Positions 26,048 through 35,841 are shown, numbered from the stretch's first letter. The stretch: DNA of 64,000 bases from Amorphoplanes digitatis (GCF_014205335.1 NZ_JACHNH010000001.1:4272501-4336500), one strand, 5' to 3'. Notes: generated from the letters alone by a model not told the origin. Translations and numbers: made by a program.

Positions 26048-26611
26048 TCAGGTGCGCGGGCGCAGGCCGTCCATCACCAGGTCCAGCAGGCGTCCGGCCT
26101 GCTCACGCCGCTCCGGACCGCCGGCCGCGAGGGTCACCCCGTTCAGGCAGGTCAGCACGTCCATCACCGGGACGTCCGCGCGTAGCCGGCCGGCCCGGAT
26201 GCCCGCGTCGAGCAGCACCGCGAGCGCGTCGGTCAGCCGCTCCAGGCTGTGCGCGAACTCCGCGCCGCCAGAATTGATCACCATCCGCACCGCCTCGGCC
26301 ATGCCGCGCCGGGCCGCCAGGCAGTCCACGAACCGGTCCATCCAGTCGCGCAGCGCCCGGTCGGGCTCGCCGGACACCAGCAGCTCCGCCACCGAGTCGC
26401 AGAGCCGGTCGAGCTCGCCGCGGTACACCGCCTCGACCATCGCCTCCCGGGTCGGGAAGTGCCGGTACAGCGTGCCGATCCCGACGCCCGCCGAGCGCGC
26501 GATCGTCTCCAGCGCCACGTCCGGCCCGGCGGTCGAGAAGGCCCGCACGGCCACCTCGAGGAGGCGGTCGCGGTTGCGCCGGGCGTCGGCGCGCAGCGGG
26601 CGCTCGGCCAT
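26048..26611 (-). CDS. TetR/AcrR family transcriptional regulator
   Basis: A 187-residue TetR-type protein: DNA-binding helices ETIARSAGVGIGTLYRHFPT at about 35-55, and a C-terminal helical ligand domain. GAGGAGGG lies about eleven bases before ATG 26611. It stands between a LysR gene and an AraC-like gene, both on the same strand, and no enzyme is nearby; the regulon is unknown. Confidence 0.87.
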   Translation of the reverse strand: MAERPLRADARRNRDRLLEVAVRAFSTAGPDVALETIARSAGVGIGTLYRHFPTREAMVEAVYRGELDRLCDSVAELLVSGEPDRALRDWMDRFVDCLAARRGMAEAVRMVINSGGAEFAHSLERLTDALAVLLDAGIRAGRLRADVPVMDVLTCLNGVTLAAGGPERREQAGRLLDLVMDGLRPRT

Positions 26612-26705
26612 CGCGGTCGTCCCTCCTCGCCGGTGTCCGTGCCGAACAGGGTGGCACATCGTGGCGCGGAGAACGTCCGCCGGTCGAACCTCACCCGACC
26701 GGGTG

Positions 26706-27137
26706 CTAGGTCTGTGCCGCCTTCTGCCGGATCGGCCGGGTCACCTGCTTCGCGACGCACGACGGCATCCCGGCCGTCGCCCGCGCGGCCTCGCGCCGGT
26801 ACGCGCTGGGCGGCATGCCGACCAGCTCGGTGAAGCGGGTGCTGAAGGTGCCCAGCGACGAGCAGCCGACCGCGAAGCAGACCTCGGTGACGCCGAGGTC
26901 GCCGCGGCGCAGCAGCGCCATCGCGCGCTCGATGCGCCGCGTCATCAGATAGGAGTACGGCGACTCGCCGTACGCGAGCCGGAACTCGCGGCTGAGGTGG
27001 CCGGCCGACATGTGCGCGCCGCGGGCGAGCGCCTCGACGTCCAGCGGCTGCGCGTACTCCCGGTCGATCCGGTCGCGGACGCGGCGCAGCTGCGCGAGAT
27101 CTCGCAGGCGTTGCTCCGACGCGGGTCTGCTGGTCAC
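26706..27137 (-). CDS. Single-domain AraC-type regulator
   Basis: A 143-residue protein that is only an AraC DNA-binding domain with a short tail. The two helix-turn-helix units are ALARGAHMSAGHLSREF and VTEVCFAVGCSSLGTFSTRF, with the family's VGMPPSAYRRE. The tail (PSCVAKQVTRPIRQK) resembles that of other short actinobacterial AraC proteins located next to VOC or glyoxalase genes. The GTG start at 27137 is based on length and homologous N-terminus (LRRVRDRIDREYA); a strong ribosome-binding site is not seen. Confidence 0.8.
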   Translation of the reverse strand: MTSRPASEQRLRDLAQLRRVRDRIDREYAQPLDVEALARGAHMSAGHLSREFRLAYGESPYSYLMTRRIERAMALLRRGDLGVTEVCFAVGCSSLGTFSTRFTELVGMPPSAYRREAARATAGMPSCVAKQVTRPIRQKAAQT

Positions 27138-27335
27138 CTGTGAAATCGTGCCACATTCGCCGGGGGTCCGGTGGCCCCGCCGGCCACTGCCGTCACTCCC
27201 GTCGACCGCCGCACCAGTGGCCACACGACGATCGGGCGAGGACCGCACCGATTCCCTCAAGTGTTCCGCCCCACGCCCGATTCGACGGTGGACAGCACGC
27301 CACAAGGGGTGCGGCCGGCAGACGGAAGGGGTCCG

Positions 27336-30047
27336 ATGACGCTCAGGAACCCCGGTCGGGGCACCATCGGGATCCTCGCGCTCGTCGTCGTGTTCGCCGC
27401 CTGGATGATCGGCGGCTTCGGCGGAGACACGGTAACCGCCACCGCCTCGAACATCGGTATGGTTCTGATCACCGTCGCGGCCGGCGTCGCCTGCCTGTTC
27501 CGGGCGGCGCGCATCCGCGGCCGGTCGGGCGCCGCGTGGACCGGCCTCGGACTGGGTGCCCTCTCGTACGCGTTCGGCGAGGCCTCCTGGACGTGGATAG
27601 AGACGATTCAGGGCCGCGAGGCGCCGTTCCCCGGGCTCCCGGACGTCGGCTATCTCGGCATGATCCCGCTCACCGCCGCCGGCCTGCTCATGGTGCCCGT
27701 CGCCCGGCAGACCGCGGCCAACCGCGTCCGCAGCATCGTCGACGGCATGATGATCGCCTGCTCGCTGCTGCTGATCAGCTGGATCACGGTGATCGGCCCC
27801 CTGCTCACCGAGGGCAACGACAACACGGCCGGCCTCTACGTCCTGCTCGGGTACCCGATCGGCGACGTCATCCTGGTCACCATCGTGCTCTACACCCTCG
27901 CCCTGCTGCGCCGCGGCGGCCAGGGCTCGCTGTCGCTCATGCTCATCGGCGCGGCGATGCTGCTGATCGCCACGGCCGACAGCGTCTACGCGTTCGTGGC
28001 CCTGCACGACGAGTACTCGTCCGGCGGCGTGCTCGACGCCGTCTGGTTCGCCGCCTTCGCCATGATGGTGATCGCCGCGCGGCGGCCCGGCGACAGCCTC
28101 GCCCCCGCCGAGGCCGGCTCCGCGGACGGCGCCGACCGGCGGCCGTTCGCCATGCTCGTGCCGTACGCGGTGGTGCTGGCCGCCCTGACGTGCAGCGTGG
28201 TCTTCTACGCGATCACCGGGCGGGCCGACGTGTTCTTCGGCGGCTCCCGTTCCGTGCTGATCCTGCTGATCATCGTCCGGCAGCTGCTGACCCTCGTCGA
28301 GAACCGCCACCTGACCCGCCAGCTCGAGGCCCGAGTCGCCCAGCGCAGCACGGAACTGCAGGCCAGCGAGGCACGCTTCCGCGCCCTGGTGCTGCAAAGC
28401 TCGGAATCGGTTGCCGTCATCGACGCCGACACCACGATCCGCTTCCAGAGCGAATCGGTCGAGCGGATCTTCGGATACCCCCCGACCATGCTGCTCGGCC
28501 TCAACCTGGTCCAGGTCGTCGGCCACCGGGCCGCGCCGGCGATCGCGGCCGGCCTCGAGTCGATCAAGGACAAGCCGCTGGGCGTCGTCGTCCTCGAGGT
28601 GCCGATCCGCCACTACGGCGGCAGCCTCCGGCTGGCCGAGATGACCATGACCAACCTGCTGCACGACCCGTCCGTCGGCGGCTACGTGCTCAACACCCGC
28701 GACATCCACGACTCGCGGGAACTGCAGGAACAGCTCATGCACGAGGCCTACCACGACGGCCTCACCGGCCTGGCCAGCCGCGCCCTGTTCCGCGAACGCC
28801 TGATCGAGGCCGTCGACCGCAGCAGCCGCACCGACGACGTGGCCATCCTCGTCCTCGACCTGGACGGCTTCAAGGAGATCAACGACAGCCTCGGCCACGC
28901 CGCCGGCGACGCCCTGCTCCTCCAGGTCGCCGACCGCCTCCGCGCCGCCGTACGCGAGGGCGACACCGTGGCCCGCTTCGGCGGCGACGAGTTCGGCGTC
29001 CTCGTCGAGTCCCTGGCCGCCCGCGCCGACGCCGAGGCCGTCGCCGAACGCATCGCCGCCGCGCTGGAGGAACACTTCGTGCTCGGCGGCCGCGACCTGC
29101 GCGTCGCGGTCAGCATCGGCCTGGCCTCCGGCGCCGACGCCGACAACGCCGACCAGTTGCTGCGCAACGCCGACCTGGCCATGTACCGCGCCAAGTCCGC
29201 CGGCGGCGCCGGCCTGGCCGCCTACGACCCGCAGATGCTCAGCGGCCTGCTGCAGCGCCTCGAACTCGAGGCCGACCTGCGCCTGGCCCTGGAACGCAAC
29301 GAGCTGGCCCTGCACTACCAGCCGACGGTCGACCTGCGTACCGGAACGATCATCGGCTTCGAGGCCCTGGTCCGCTGGCACCACCCGACCCGCGGCATGG
29401 TCTCGCCGATGGACTTCATCGGCATCGCCGAGGCGACCGGCCTGATCGTGCCGATGGGCCGCTGGGTGCTCGCCGAGGCCTGCCGCCAGGCGGTCGCGTG
29501 GGGCGCCGGCAGCAGCCGCCGCCTGAAGATGTCGGTGAACGTCTCCGTGCGCCAGTTCGAACACGGCGACCTCTCCGCGACGGTCGCCGAGGTACTGGCC
29601 GAGACCGGCCTGCCGGTGGACCAGCTCTGCCTGGAGATGACCGAGAGCGTCCTGCTCACCGACACCGACGAGAACCTCACCCAGCTCCAGCGCCTGAAGG
29701 CCCTCGGCGTCACCCTGGCCATGGACGACTTCGGTACGGGGTACTCGTCGCTGGCGTACCTGCGCCGCTACCCGATGGACATCCTCAAGATCGACCGCTC
29801 CTTCGTGGACCGCCTCGGCGGCGACCGGGAGGACGAGGCGCTGGTCCGCACGATCGTGCGGCTCGGCAAGAGCCTGGGCATGACCACGGTCGCCGAGGGC
29901 ATCGAGGACAATGTGCAGCTGGCGGCGCTGCGCGCGCTGGACTGCGACGTCGCACAGGGCTACCTGCTGTCGCGCCCGCTGCCGGCCGCCGAGGCGGGCC
30001 GCATCCTGGCCGAGGGCCTGGCCGCCAAACTCACCGTCCGGGCCTGA
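27336..30047 (+). CDS. Membrane PAS-GGDEF-EAL protein
   Basis: A 903-residue protein combining c-di-GMP synthesis and breakdown modules. About eight transmembrane helices fill residues 10-310. A PAS domain follows (ARFRALVLQSSESVAVIDAD), then GGDEF (HDGLTGLASR, DLDGFKEIND, ARFGGDEFG, with REGD five residues before as an inhibitory site) and EAL (GFEALVRWHH, MSVNVSVRQF, DDFGTGYSSL, TVAEGIEDN). Both active-site motifs look intact, so direction of activity is uncertain; EAL often dominates in such proteins. GGAAGGGG precedes ATG 27336. It is alone in its unit. Confidence 0.9.
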   Translation: MTLRNPGRGTIGILALVVVFAAWMIGGFGGDTVTATASNIGMVLITVAAGVACLFRAARIRGRSGAAWTGLGLGALSYAFGEASWTWIETIQGREAPFPGLPDVGYLGMIPLTAAGLLMVPVARQTAANRVRSIVDGMMIACSLLLISWITVIGPLLTEGNDNTAGLYVLLGYPIGDVILVTIVLYTLALLRRGGQGSLSLMLIGAAMLLIATADSVYAFVALHDEYSSGGVLDAVWFAAFAMMVIAARRPGDSLAPAEAGSADGADRRPFAMLVPYAVVLAALTCSVVFYAITGRADVFFGGSRSVLILLIIVRQLLTLVENRHLTRQLEARVAQRSTELQASEARFRALVLQSSESVAVIDADTTIRFQSESVERIFGYPPTMLLGLNLVQVVGHRAAPAIAAGLESIKDKPLGVVVLEVPIRHYGGSLRLAEMTMTNLLHDPSVGGYVLNTRDIHDSRELQEQLMHEAYHDGLTGLASRALFRERLIEAVDRSSRTDDVAILVLDLDGFKEINDSLGHAAGDALLLQVADRLRAAVREGDTVARFGGDEFGVLVESLAARADAEAVAERIAAALEEHFVLGGRDLRVAVSIGLASGADADNADQLLRNADLAMYRAKSAGGAGLAAYDPQMLSGLLQRLELEADLRLALERNELALHYQPTVDLRTGTIIGFEALVRWHHPTRGMVSPMDFIGIAEATGLIVPMGRWVLAEACRQAVAWGAGSSRRLKMSVNVSVRQFEHGDLSATVAEVLAETGLPVDQLCLEMTESVLLTDTDENLTQLQRLKALGVTLAMDDFGTGYSSLAYLRRYPMDILKIDRSFVDRLGGDREDEALVRTIVRLGKSLGMTTVAEGIEDNVQLAALRALDCDVAQGYLLSRPLPAAEAGRILAEGLAAKLTVRA

Positions 30048-30119
30048 CCGCGTCCGTCAGCCGCAGTCGTCCCGTCGTGAGCCGGGTTTCGGGCGGTTGC
30101 GTCGGGGCATATTTCGGTT

Positions 30120-30386
30120 ATGACCGCGTTCGAATCTTTCGGTGAGACGGATGAGGGTGAGCACGGCGCGACCGTCGTGCCCTACGAGAACGGCCCGTTG
30201 CTGCTGCGCGGCGACTTCACGTTGCGTACGCCGGAGGGCGTGGTGATCGACCCGGGCCGGGGCACGGTGGCGCTGTGCCGCTGTGGCAGATCGGCACGTA
30301 AGCCGTTCTGCGACGGCACCCACAAGGCAGTCAACTTCCGCGCTGGCGCGGGCCGCGAGGTGGCGGCGCCGCGCGATGCCGCCTGA
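30120..30386 (+). CDS. CDGSH iron-sulfur domain protein
   Basis: An 88-residue protein with the CDGSH 2Fe-2S signature: C53-R-C55 ... F63-C64-D-G-T-H68, where three cysteines and one histidine hold the cluster. The preceding strand pair (YENGPLLLRGDFTLRTPEG) is typical of bacterial CDGSH proteins. It would transfer electrons or clusters. It converges on the iron-containing redox enzyme gene with a 10-base gap, and a large catalase follows on the far side; a joint role in iron or peroxide handling is inference. Confidence 0.9.
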   Translation: MTAFESFGETDEGEHGATVVPYENGPLLLRGDFTLRTPEGVVIDPGRGTVALCRCGRSARKPFCDGTHKAVNFRAGAGREVAAPRDAA

Positions 30387-30396
30387 CCGGGCCTTC

Positions 30397-31407
30397 TCAG
30401 ACGAAGCCGAGTAGTGAGCTCTCGCCCCGGTCCCAGTGCGAGAGCACCGAAGTCGCCCACATGGCGCCAAGAGCGAGCGCACACCGCGCGCCGAACAACA
30501 CGTCCGCCGCCAGGTCCGGCTCGGCGACACAGAACGAGCCACACATGTCGTACGCCGCGATCTGCTCGTGCACGGCGTCCGCCTCGACATGCTCGTCGTA
30601 GAAGCGGGTCGCGTCGACGTCCCCGCCGAGGCGGCGCAGCCCGCTGCCGTACGCCTGGTTGGGCCCGGTCGAGGTCATCTCGTACGCGGCCAGGTGCCCG
30701 AGCAGGGCGCCGCGGCGGCGACGGTGCAGACCGAACAGGGACATGAGGTTGTTGGTGGCGAGCGTCAGCGCCGGAGCCACCTCGACGTAGGCGCCGTAGG
30801 TGGCGTCCAGATCGAGCGCCGTCAGGGTGTGGCGGAACAGCTCCTGGTGCATGCGCCGCACCTGGCCGCCGCCGTACTCGTCGATCTGGATCTCGATGAG
30901 AGCGGCCTTCGCCCGCCCGCTCAGCCGGGGGATTGCGAAGGTGTGCGGGTCCGCCTCGCGCAGGTGGTAGACGGACCGGTGGGCGGCGAACTCCCGGAAC
31001 TGCCGCAAGGTGGCCCGGCGCCGCAGATGTTCGGACAGCGAGGGGCCGTCCTCCTCGGTCATCGTGACCAGCCGGCGCGCGATCGACGCGGCGCTCAGCT
31101 GTTCGGGCACGGCGTCATGATGGGGCGCGGTCAGCACCCGTAGAGCCGCCTCGAAGCGGTTTTCGGCGGCGGTACGCAGCCGGATGAGATCGGGCTGCCA
31201 TTCCCAGCGGTCGTCCACGCCGTCCCAGCCCCGATAGGCCAGCTCGTAGAGGACGAACAAGGTCAGTTGCAGGTCGTCGTCCGCCAGCCCGGCCGTCGTT
31301 GCCGTAGGCGGCGTTTCGACGTATCCCGGGTCGAGGTCGTGCGGAGCGCGGCCGAGCGCGCGGATCAGCTGCGCCGAGACGGGCCCCCGGGGCATTGGCA
31401 GCTTCAT
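30397..31407 (-). CDS. Iron-containing redox enzyme family protein (haem-oxygenase-like fold)
   Basis: A 336-residue all-helical protein of the Haem_oxygenas_2/iron-containing redox enzyme family. Candidate iron-binding acids and histidines lie in ALIEIQIDEYGGGQVRRMHQ (Glu, Asp, His), in SLFGLHRRRRGALLGHLAAY with the following EMTST, and in RFYDEHVEADAVHEQIA (Asp, Glu, His). Members with this ligand set include di-iron enzymes that cleave or oxidise small substrates. It converges with the CDGSH protein gene. A methionine 12 bases on gives a shorter alternative start. Confidence 0.8.
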   Translation of the reverse strand: MKLPMPRGPVSAQLIRALGRAPHDLDPGYVETPPTATTAGLADDDLQLTLFVLYELAYRGWDGVDDRWEWQPDLIRLRTAAENRFEAALRVLTAPHHDAVPEQLSAASIARRLVTMTEEDGPSLSEHLRRRATLRQFREFAAHRSVYHLREADPHTFAIPRLSGRAKAALIEIQIDEYGGGQVRRMHQELFRHTLTALDLDATYGAYVEVAPALTLATNNLMSLFGLHRRRRGALLGHLAAYEMTSTGPNQAYGSGLRRLGGDVDATRFYDEHVEADAVHEQIAAYDMCGSFCVAEPDLAADVLFGARCALALGAMWATSVLSHWDRGESSLLGFV

Positions 31408-31600
31408 GGCGCGGTGTCCTGTCGGTCGAAGGAGGTCCGCAGAGAATGCCCGAATTGTCGCCGCTCAAACCCCGCCGGTGCCGGCGCTATCACCGTATGG
31501 TGCTGGTTTGCTAGATCTGATCGCATCAGGTGCGTTTTGGCCTTTTCATGGTGGGCAGGTGTTGCTCGGCAGAAGTCCGGCTGTAGGGAAGAGGCAATCG

Positions 31601-33721
31601 ATGGCGTCCAAGCGTCCGCGCAAGTCGGTACCCGCCGTTGCGTCGCCGGCGGCGATGGAACCGGCGGAGACCAGCCCGGTGGCGGAGGCGCTCGCGCCCG
31701 CGCAGGGGCTGCAGAGCGGCGAGGCGCTGACCACCGCGCAGGGGTTGCGGCTGCGGGACACGGACCATTCGCTCAAGGCCGGCCCGCGGGGGCCGTCGCT
31801 GCTGGAGGACTTCCACCTTCGGGAGAAGATCACCCACTTCGATCACGAGCGGATACCGGAGCGGGTGGTGCACGCGCGAGGAGCGGCCGCGCACGGGCTG
31901 TTCCGTGCGTACGGCAGCGCCGCGTCGGTGACGAAGGCGCCGTTCCTGGCCGAGGAGGGACGCGAGACGCCGGTCTTCGTCCGCTTCTCCACCGTTCTCG
32001 GCTCTCGTGGATCCGCCGACACCGTACGGGACGTCCGGGGCTTCGCGGTGAAGTTCTACACCGCCGAGGGCAACTTCGACCTGGTCGGCAACAACATGCC
32101 GGTCTTCTTCATCCAGGACGGCATCAAGTTCCCCGACATCATCCATGCCGGGAAGCCGCACCCGGACCGGGAGATCCCGCAGGCGCAGACCGCGCACGAC
32201 ACGTTCTGGGACTTCGTCTCCCTGCACACCGAGGCGACGCACCACGTGATGTGGGCGATGTCCGACCGGGGGATACCCCGGTCCTTCCGCACGATGGAGG
32301 GATTCGGCGTCCACACCTTCCGCCTGGTCAACTCGGCCGGTGAGAGCAGCCTGGCCAAATTTCACTGGAAGCCGACCGCCGGAGTGCACTCGCTGGTCTG
32401 GGAGGAGGCCCAACTGGCCGCGGGCACCGACCCGGACTTCCACCGCCGCGACATGGCCGACGCCATCGACGCGGGCGCGTTTATCGAGTACGAACTCGGC
32501 ATCCAGGTCATGGCCGACAGCGACGACGAGACCTTCGAGGGAATCGACCTTCTCGACCCCACCAAGATCGTCCCGGAGGAGCTCGCGCCCGTTCAACCGG
32601 TCGGCATGCTCACGCTCAACCGCAACCCGGACAACTTCTTCGCCGAGACGGAGCAGGTCGCCTTCCACACCGGGAACCTGGTACCCGGCATCGAGGTCAC
32701 CAACGATCCGCTGATGCAGGCACGGCTGTTCTCCTACCTCGACACCCAGCTCACCCGCCTGGGCGGCCCCAACTTCACCCAACTGCCGATCAACCGGCCG
32801 CACGCGCCGGTCAACGACAACCTCCGCGACGGCATGCACCAGACGGCCGTGCACCGCGGTGTCGCGCCCTACCTGCCGAACAGCCTGGCCGGTGACGAGG
32901 GCCCGGTGCCGGCAGAGGAGACCCGCGGCGGCTACGTCCAGATTCCGCGGCTCGTCGAGGGCGAGAAGGTACGGGCCAATCCCGTCTCCTTCGACGACCA
33001 CTTCTCCCAGGCGACGATGTTCTACGTGAGCATGAGCCCCATCGAGAAGGCGCACCTGATCGAGGCATTCACCTTCGAGCTCGGCAAGTGCTACGAAAAG
33101 CAGATCCGGGAGCGGACGCTGGGCGTGCTGGCCAACGTGGACGCCGACCTGTGCGCCCAGGTAGCGGCCGGCCTCGGTCTGCCGGCGCCGAAGGGGAAAC
33201 CGGCCACCGATGTGCGGCCGTCGCCGGCGTTGTCCCAGATCGTCGCGGTTCCCGGTCCGATCGCCGGACGGGTCCTCGGCGTCGTCGCGGGTCCGGGCGC
33301 CGACCTGGCCGGGATTGGCAAGATTCGCAAAGCGTTCGAGGCCCGCGGCGCGTTCGTGCGGGTCATCGCGGCTGCCGGCGGAGTCCTGAGGAAGGGCGCA
33401 CGCAGCGAGATCATCGAGCGGACCCTGCTGACCACCCGCTCGATCGAGTACGACGCGGTCCTGGTCGCCGACGGCGCCGGCAGCCTCGCCGACCTCAGAC
33501 TCTCCGTCCTGCTGGAGGAGGCCTTCCGGCATGCCAAGGTGCTCGGCGCGTGGGGCGACGGCAAACAAGCCTTGCGTGCGGCAGGCATCGACACCAAGGC
33601 TCCGGGGATCCTGCTCGACGACGCGGTGGTCGCCGCGTACACGAAGAGGCTGATCGACGCGGTGGGCCTGCACCGGGTGTGGGACCGCGTGCCGCTGGTG
33701 ACGGCCCGTTCAGGGCGGTGA
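31601..33721 (+). CDS. Large-subunit catalase (HPII/KatE type)
   Basis: A 706-residue monofunctional haem catalase with a C-terminal class-I glutamine-amidotransferase-like (DJ-1/PfpI) domain, the hallmark of clade 2 large catalases. The catalytic His is in ERVVHARG (about residue 91), the distal Asn in GNNMPVFFIQD, and the haem-ligating Tyr in RLFSYLDTQL. The C-terminal domain starts near 560 (GRVLGVVAGPGAD) and lacks the nucleophilic Cys elbow. It breaks down hydrogen peroxide in the cytosol, often in stationary phase or sporulation. GGGAAGAGG precedes ATG 31601. Gene name katE would fit by homology but is not certain. Confidence 0.92.
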   Translation: MASKRPRKSVPAVASPAAMEPAETSPVAEALAPAQGLQSGEALTTAQGLRLRDTDHSLKAGPRGPSLLEDFHLREKITHFDHERIPERVVHARGAAAHGLFRAYGSAASVTKAPFLAEEGRETPVFVRFSTVLGSRGSADTVRDVRGFAVKFYTAEGNFDLVGNNMPVFFIQDGIKFPDIIHAGKPHPDREIPQAQTAHDTFWDFVSLHTEATHHVMWAMSDRGIPRSFRTMEGFGVHTFRLVNSAGESSLAKFHWKPTAGVHSLVWEEAQLAAGTDPDFHRRDMADAIDAGAFIEYELGIQVMADSDDETFEGIDLLDPTKIVPEELAPVQPVGMLTLNRNPDNFFAETEQVAFHTGNLVPGIEVTNDPLMQARLFSYLDTQLTRLGGPNFTQLPINRPHAPVNDNLRDGMHQTAVHRGVAPYLPNSLAGDEGPVPAEETRGGYVQIPRLVEGEKVRANPVSFDDHFSQATMFYVSMSPIEKAHLIEAFTFELGKCYEKQIRERTLGVLANVDADLCAQVAAGLGLPAPKGKPATDVRPSPALSQIVAVPGPIAGRVLGVVAGPGADLAGIGKIRKAFEARGAFVRVIAAAGGVLRKGARSEIIERTLLTTRSIEYDAVLVADGAGSLADLRLSVLLEEAFRHAKVLGAWGDGKQALRAAGIDTKAPGILLDDAVVAAYTKRLIDAVGLHRVWDRVPLVTARSGR

Positions 33722-34474
33722 GAAGCCGGCCACGACGAACAGCCGGTCTGAGGTACGGCGGCCGATGCCACCTGTGATGTCGACGTGGCGCATGCCGTTT
33801 CGTCGCAGCACGGACGACAACTCGGCTCTCGACCACGGCCGCATGGTGAAGTCATAGGTGGATTCCCGCGTCACCCGGCCGTCGACGGCGACCTCGTACC
33901 GTTCCTCGACCTGGAGCAACCCTCCTTGCCAGGAGGTGCGGGTGGAGAACCGCAATTCGCCGTCGCCACCCAGATCGGCGACTACGCGCCGCGCACGGCC
34001 GTCGGCCCGCAGCCGGGAGGCTTCAGCCTCTCGGACGTCCAGGAACAGCAGCCCGCCCGGCCGCAGACACGCGGCCAGATTCGCCACCGCCGATTCGCGT
34101 TCCTGGTCGGTGGTCATGTCGTTGAGCACTCCCCGGCACGTCACGGCGTCGTACCCAGGGCCGAGATCCATTGTGCACAGGTCCACGAGCAGGGCGCGGG
34201 CGGCGGGGCACCGTTCACCGGCTCGCGCCAGCAGCTCCCGGGAGGCATCCGCGAGATCGACCCGATGTCCCTTGGCGATGAGTGCCGCGGCGTGTCTCCC
34301 GGTGCCGCAACCGGCGTCCAACACCGAGGCCCGGGCCCGGTGCGCCCGCACGAGCCGGTCATGAACGGCGTCGACCCATGGCTCGACCGGGTCGGTGATC
34401 AGCGCGTCATAGGCGCCGGCATGCAGGCTGTAAAAAGGACGCTCCGCACTCACGTGCGCGGACGGCGAGCTCAC
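33710..34474 (-). CDS. Class I SAM-dependent methyltransferase
   Basis: A 254-residue methyltransferase with motif I VLDAGCGTGRHAAAL, the acidic end of strand two (DLADASRELL), and the CLRPGGLLFLDVRE block. N-terminal FYSLHAGAYDALITDP is common in actinobacterial small-molecule methyltransferases. It overlaps the aldehyde dehydrogenase gene's stop (ATGA), making it the third gene of a unit with FAH-family and aldehyde dehydrogenase genes; the substrate is not evident. Its stop overlaps the convergent catalase gene by 12 bases. Confidence 0.85.
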   Translation of the reverse strand: MSSPSAHVSAERPFYSLHAGAYDALITDPVEPWVDAVHDRLVRAHRARASVLDAGCGTGRHAAALIAKGHRVDLADASRELLARAGERCPAARALLVDLCTMDLGPGYDAVTCRGVLNDMTTDQERESAVANLAACLRPGGLLFLDVREAEASRLRADGRARRVVADLGGDGELRFSTRTSWQGGLLQVEERYEVAVDGRVTRESTYDFTMRPWSRAELSSVLRRNGMRHVDITGGIGRRTSDRLFVVAGFSPP

Positions 34475-35841
34475 GGCGTAAGCGTGATCGTGACGGTTCG
34501 GGTGTAGAAGTCGCGGGCCGCGGTGCCCTGCTCGCGCGGGCCGTAGCTCGACTCCTTCTCACCGCCGAACGGGGCGTGGAAGTCCACGCCGGTGGTCGGG
34601 GCGTTGACCTTCACCATGCCTACCTCCAACTGGTTCGCCAACCTCAGCGCCGCACCGAGATTCCGGGTGTACACGCCCGCGACCAACCCGTACCGCACCT
34701 CGTTGGCCACCCGCGCCGCGGCGTCGGCGGATTCCGCGGGCAGGACCACGCACACCGGTCCGAAGTGCTCCTCGTACCGTAGGTCGTCGCCGGGCGGCAC
34801 GTTCGCCAGCAGCGTCGGGGACTGGAACCACCCGGCGCCGTCGGGCTGCCGGGCGCTGGTCAGCACCCGGGCGCCACCCGCCTCGGCGCGCCGCACCGCC
34901 GCCCGGATCGCCTCCCGCGGGCGCGACTCGATCAGCGGGCCGACGACCGTCGCCGGATCCGCCGGGTCGCCGACCGGCAGCGCCTCGACGGCCGCGGCCA
35001 GCCGCTCGGCGAAGGACGCGGAGTCGCCGACCACGATCACCCGGCTGGTGGCGGTGCACTTCTGTCCTGCGTAGCCCATCGCCGCCGCGGCGATCGCCGT
35101 CGCGGCCGCGTCCAGGTCGGAGTCGGCCAGCACGATGGCGGCGTTCTGGCCGCCCATCTCGCACTGCGCCGGGACGCCACGCTCCACCGCCCTGCGGGCG
35201 ACCGCCTGCCCGGCCGCCACCGACCCCGTGAACGAGACGGCGTCGGCCGCGTCGACGATCGCCTCGCCGGTTCCGCCGAGGCCGGTCAGCACCGTCAGCA
35301 CACCGTGCGGGAGCACCCCGGTGAACAGTTCGGCGAGCCGCAGCGCCACGGCGGATGACTGCGGTGCGGGTTTGAGGAGGACGGCGTTGCCGAAGGCGAG
35401 GGCCGGCGCGGCCTTCCAGAGCGGTATCGCCACCGGGAAGTTCCACGGAGTGATCAGCCCGACCACGCCGTGCGGACGGCGGCGGGTGTGCAACAGCGAC
35501 ACGCCGTCCGACGGCGGATAGACCTCGCCCTCGGGGTGCAGGGCCTGCTGCGCGAAGTAGCGCAGGATCGCCACTCCGCGGCCGATCTCGGCGCCCGCCT
35601 CGCCGAGCGGCTTGCCGACCTCGCGGACCACCAGGTCGGTCAGCTCACCGGTCGCCGCCGCGACGGCCTCGGCGCAGGCGTGCAGGGCGGCCGCCCGCGC
35701 GTGCGCCGGCCCGCGGGCCCAGCCGATGGCCGCGGCCCGGGCGGCGTCGGCCGCCGCCGACACCGTCTCCGGCGACGTGTCGGGAACGCGTACGACGAGG
35801 TCCGACGGCGCCTGCGGTGAGCGGCTCTCGATCGTTGTCAT
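34471..35841 (-). CDS. Aldehyde dehydrogenase (possible ketoglutarate semialdehyde dehydrogenase)
   Basis: A 456-residue NAD(P)-dependent aldehyde dehydrogenase. The Rossmann entry is ITPWNFPVAIPLWKAAPALA, the general base Glu is in CEMGGQNAAIV, and the catalytic Cys is in GYAGQKCTATSR. The AGQKCTATSR block is shared with 2-oxoglutarate semialdehyde dehydrogenases of oxidative pentose and hydroxyproline pathways. With the preceding FAH-family gene, overlapping by four bases, this suggests conversion of 2-keto-3-deoxy-pentonate to 2-oxoglutarate. Function is inferred from neighbours; substrate range is not provable from sequence. Confidence 0.88.
   Translation of the reverse strand: MTTIESRSPQAPSDLVVRVPDTSPETVSAAADAARAAAIGWARGPAHARAAALHACAEAVAAATGELTDLVVREVGKPLGEAGAEIGRGVAILRYFAQQALHPEGEVYPPSDGVSLLHTRRRPHGVVGLITPWNFPVAIPLWKAAPALAFGNAVLLKPAPQSSAVALRLAELFTGVLPHGVLTVLTGLGGTGEAIVDAADAVSFTGSVAAGQAVARRAVERGVPAQCEMGGQNAAIVLADSDLDAAATAIAAAAMGYAGQKCTATSRVIVVGDSASFAERLAAAVEALPVGDPADPATVVGPLIESRPREAIRAAVRRAEAGGARVLTSARQPDGAGWFQSPTLLANVPPGDDLRYEEHFGPVCVVLPAESADAAARVANEVRYGLVAGVYTRNLGAALRLANQLEVGMVKVNAPTTGVDFHAPFGGEKESSYGPREQGTAARDFYTRTVTITLTP

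Noticed and set aside
27140..30145. Plus-strand 1001-codon frame overlapping the GGDEF-EAL gene
   Set aside because: Pro/Arg-rich shift of the GGDEF-EAL gene, without recognisable domains.
31491..31528. CACC-GTAT-GGTG and TGATCGCATCA dyads before the catalase gene
   Set aside because: Arms of only four bases, expected by chance at this density; not listed as operators.
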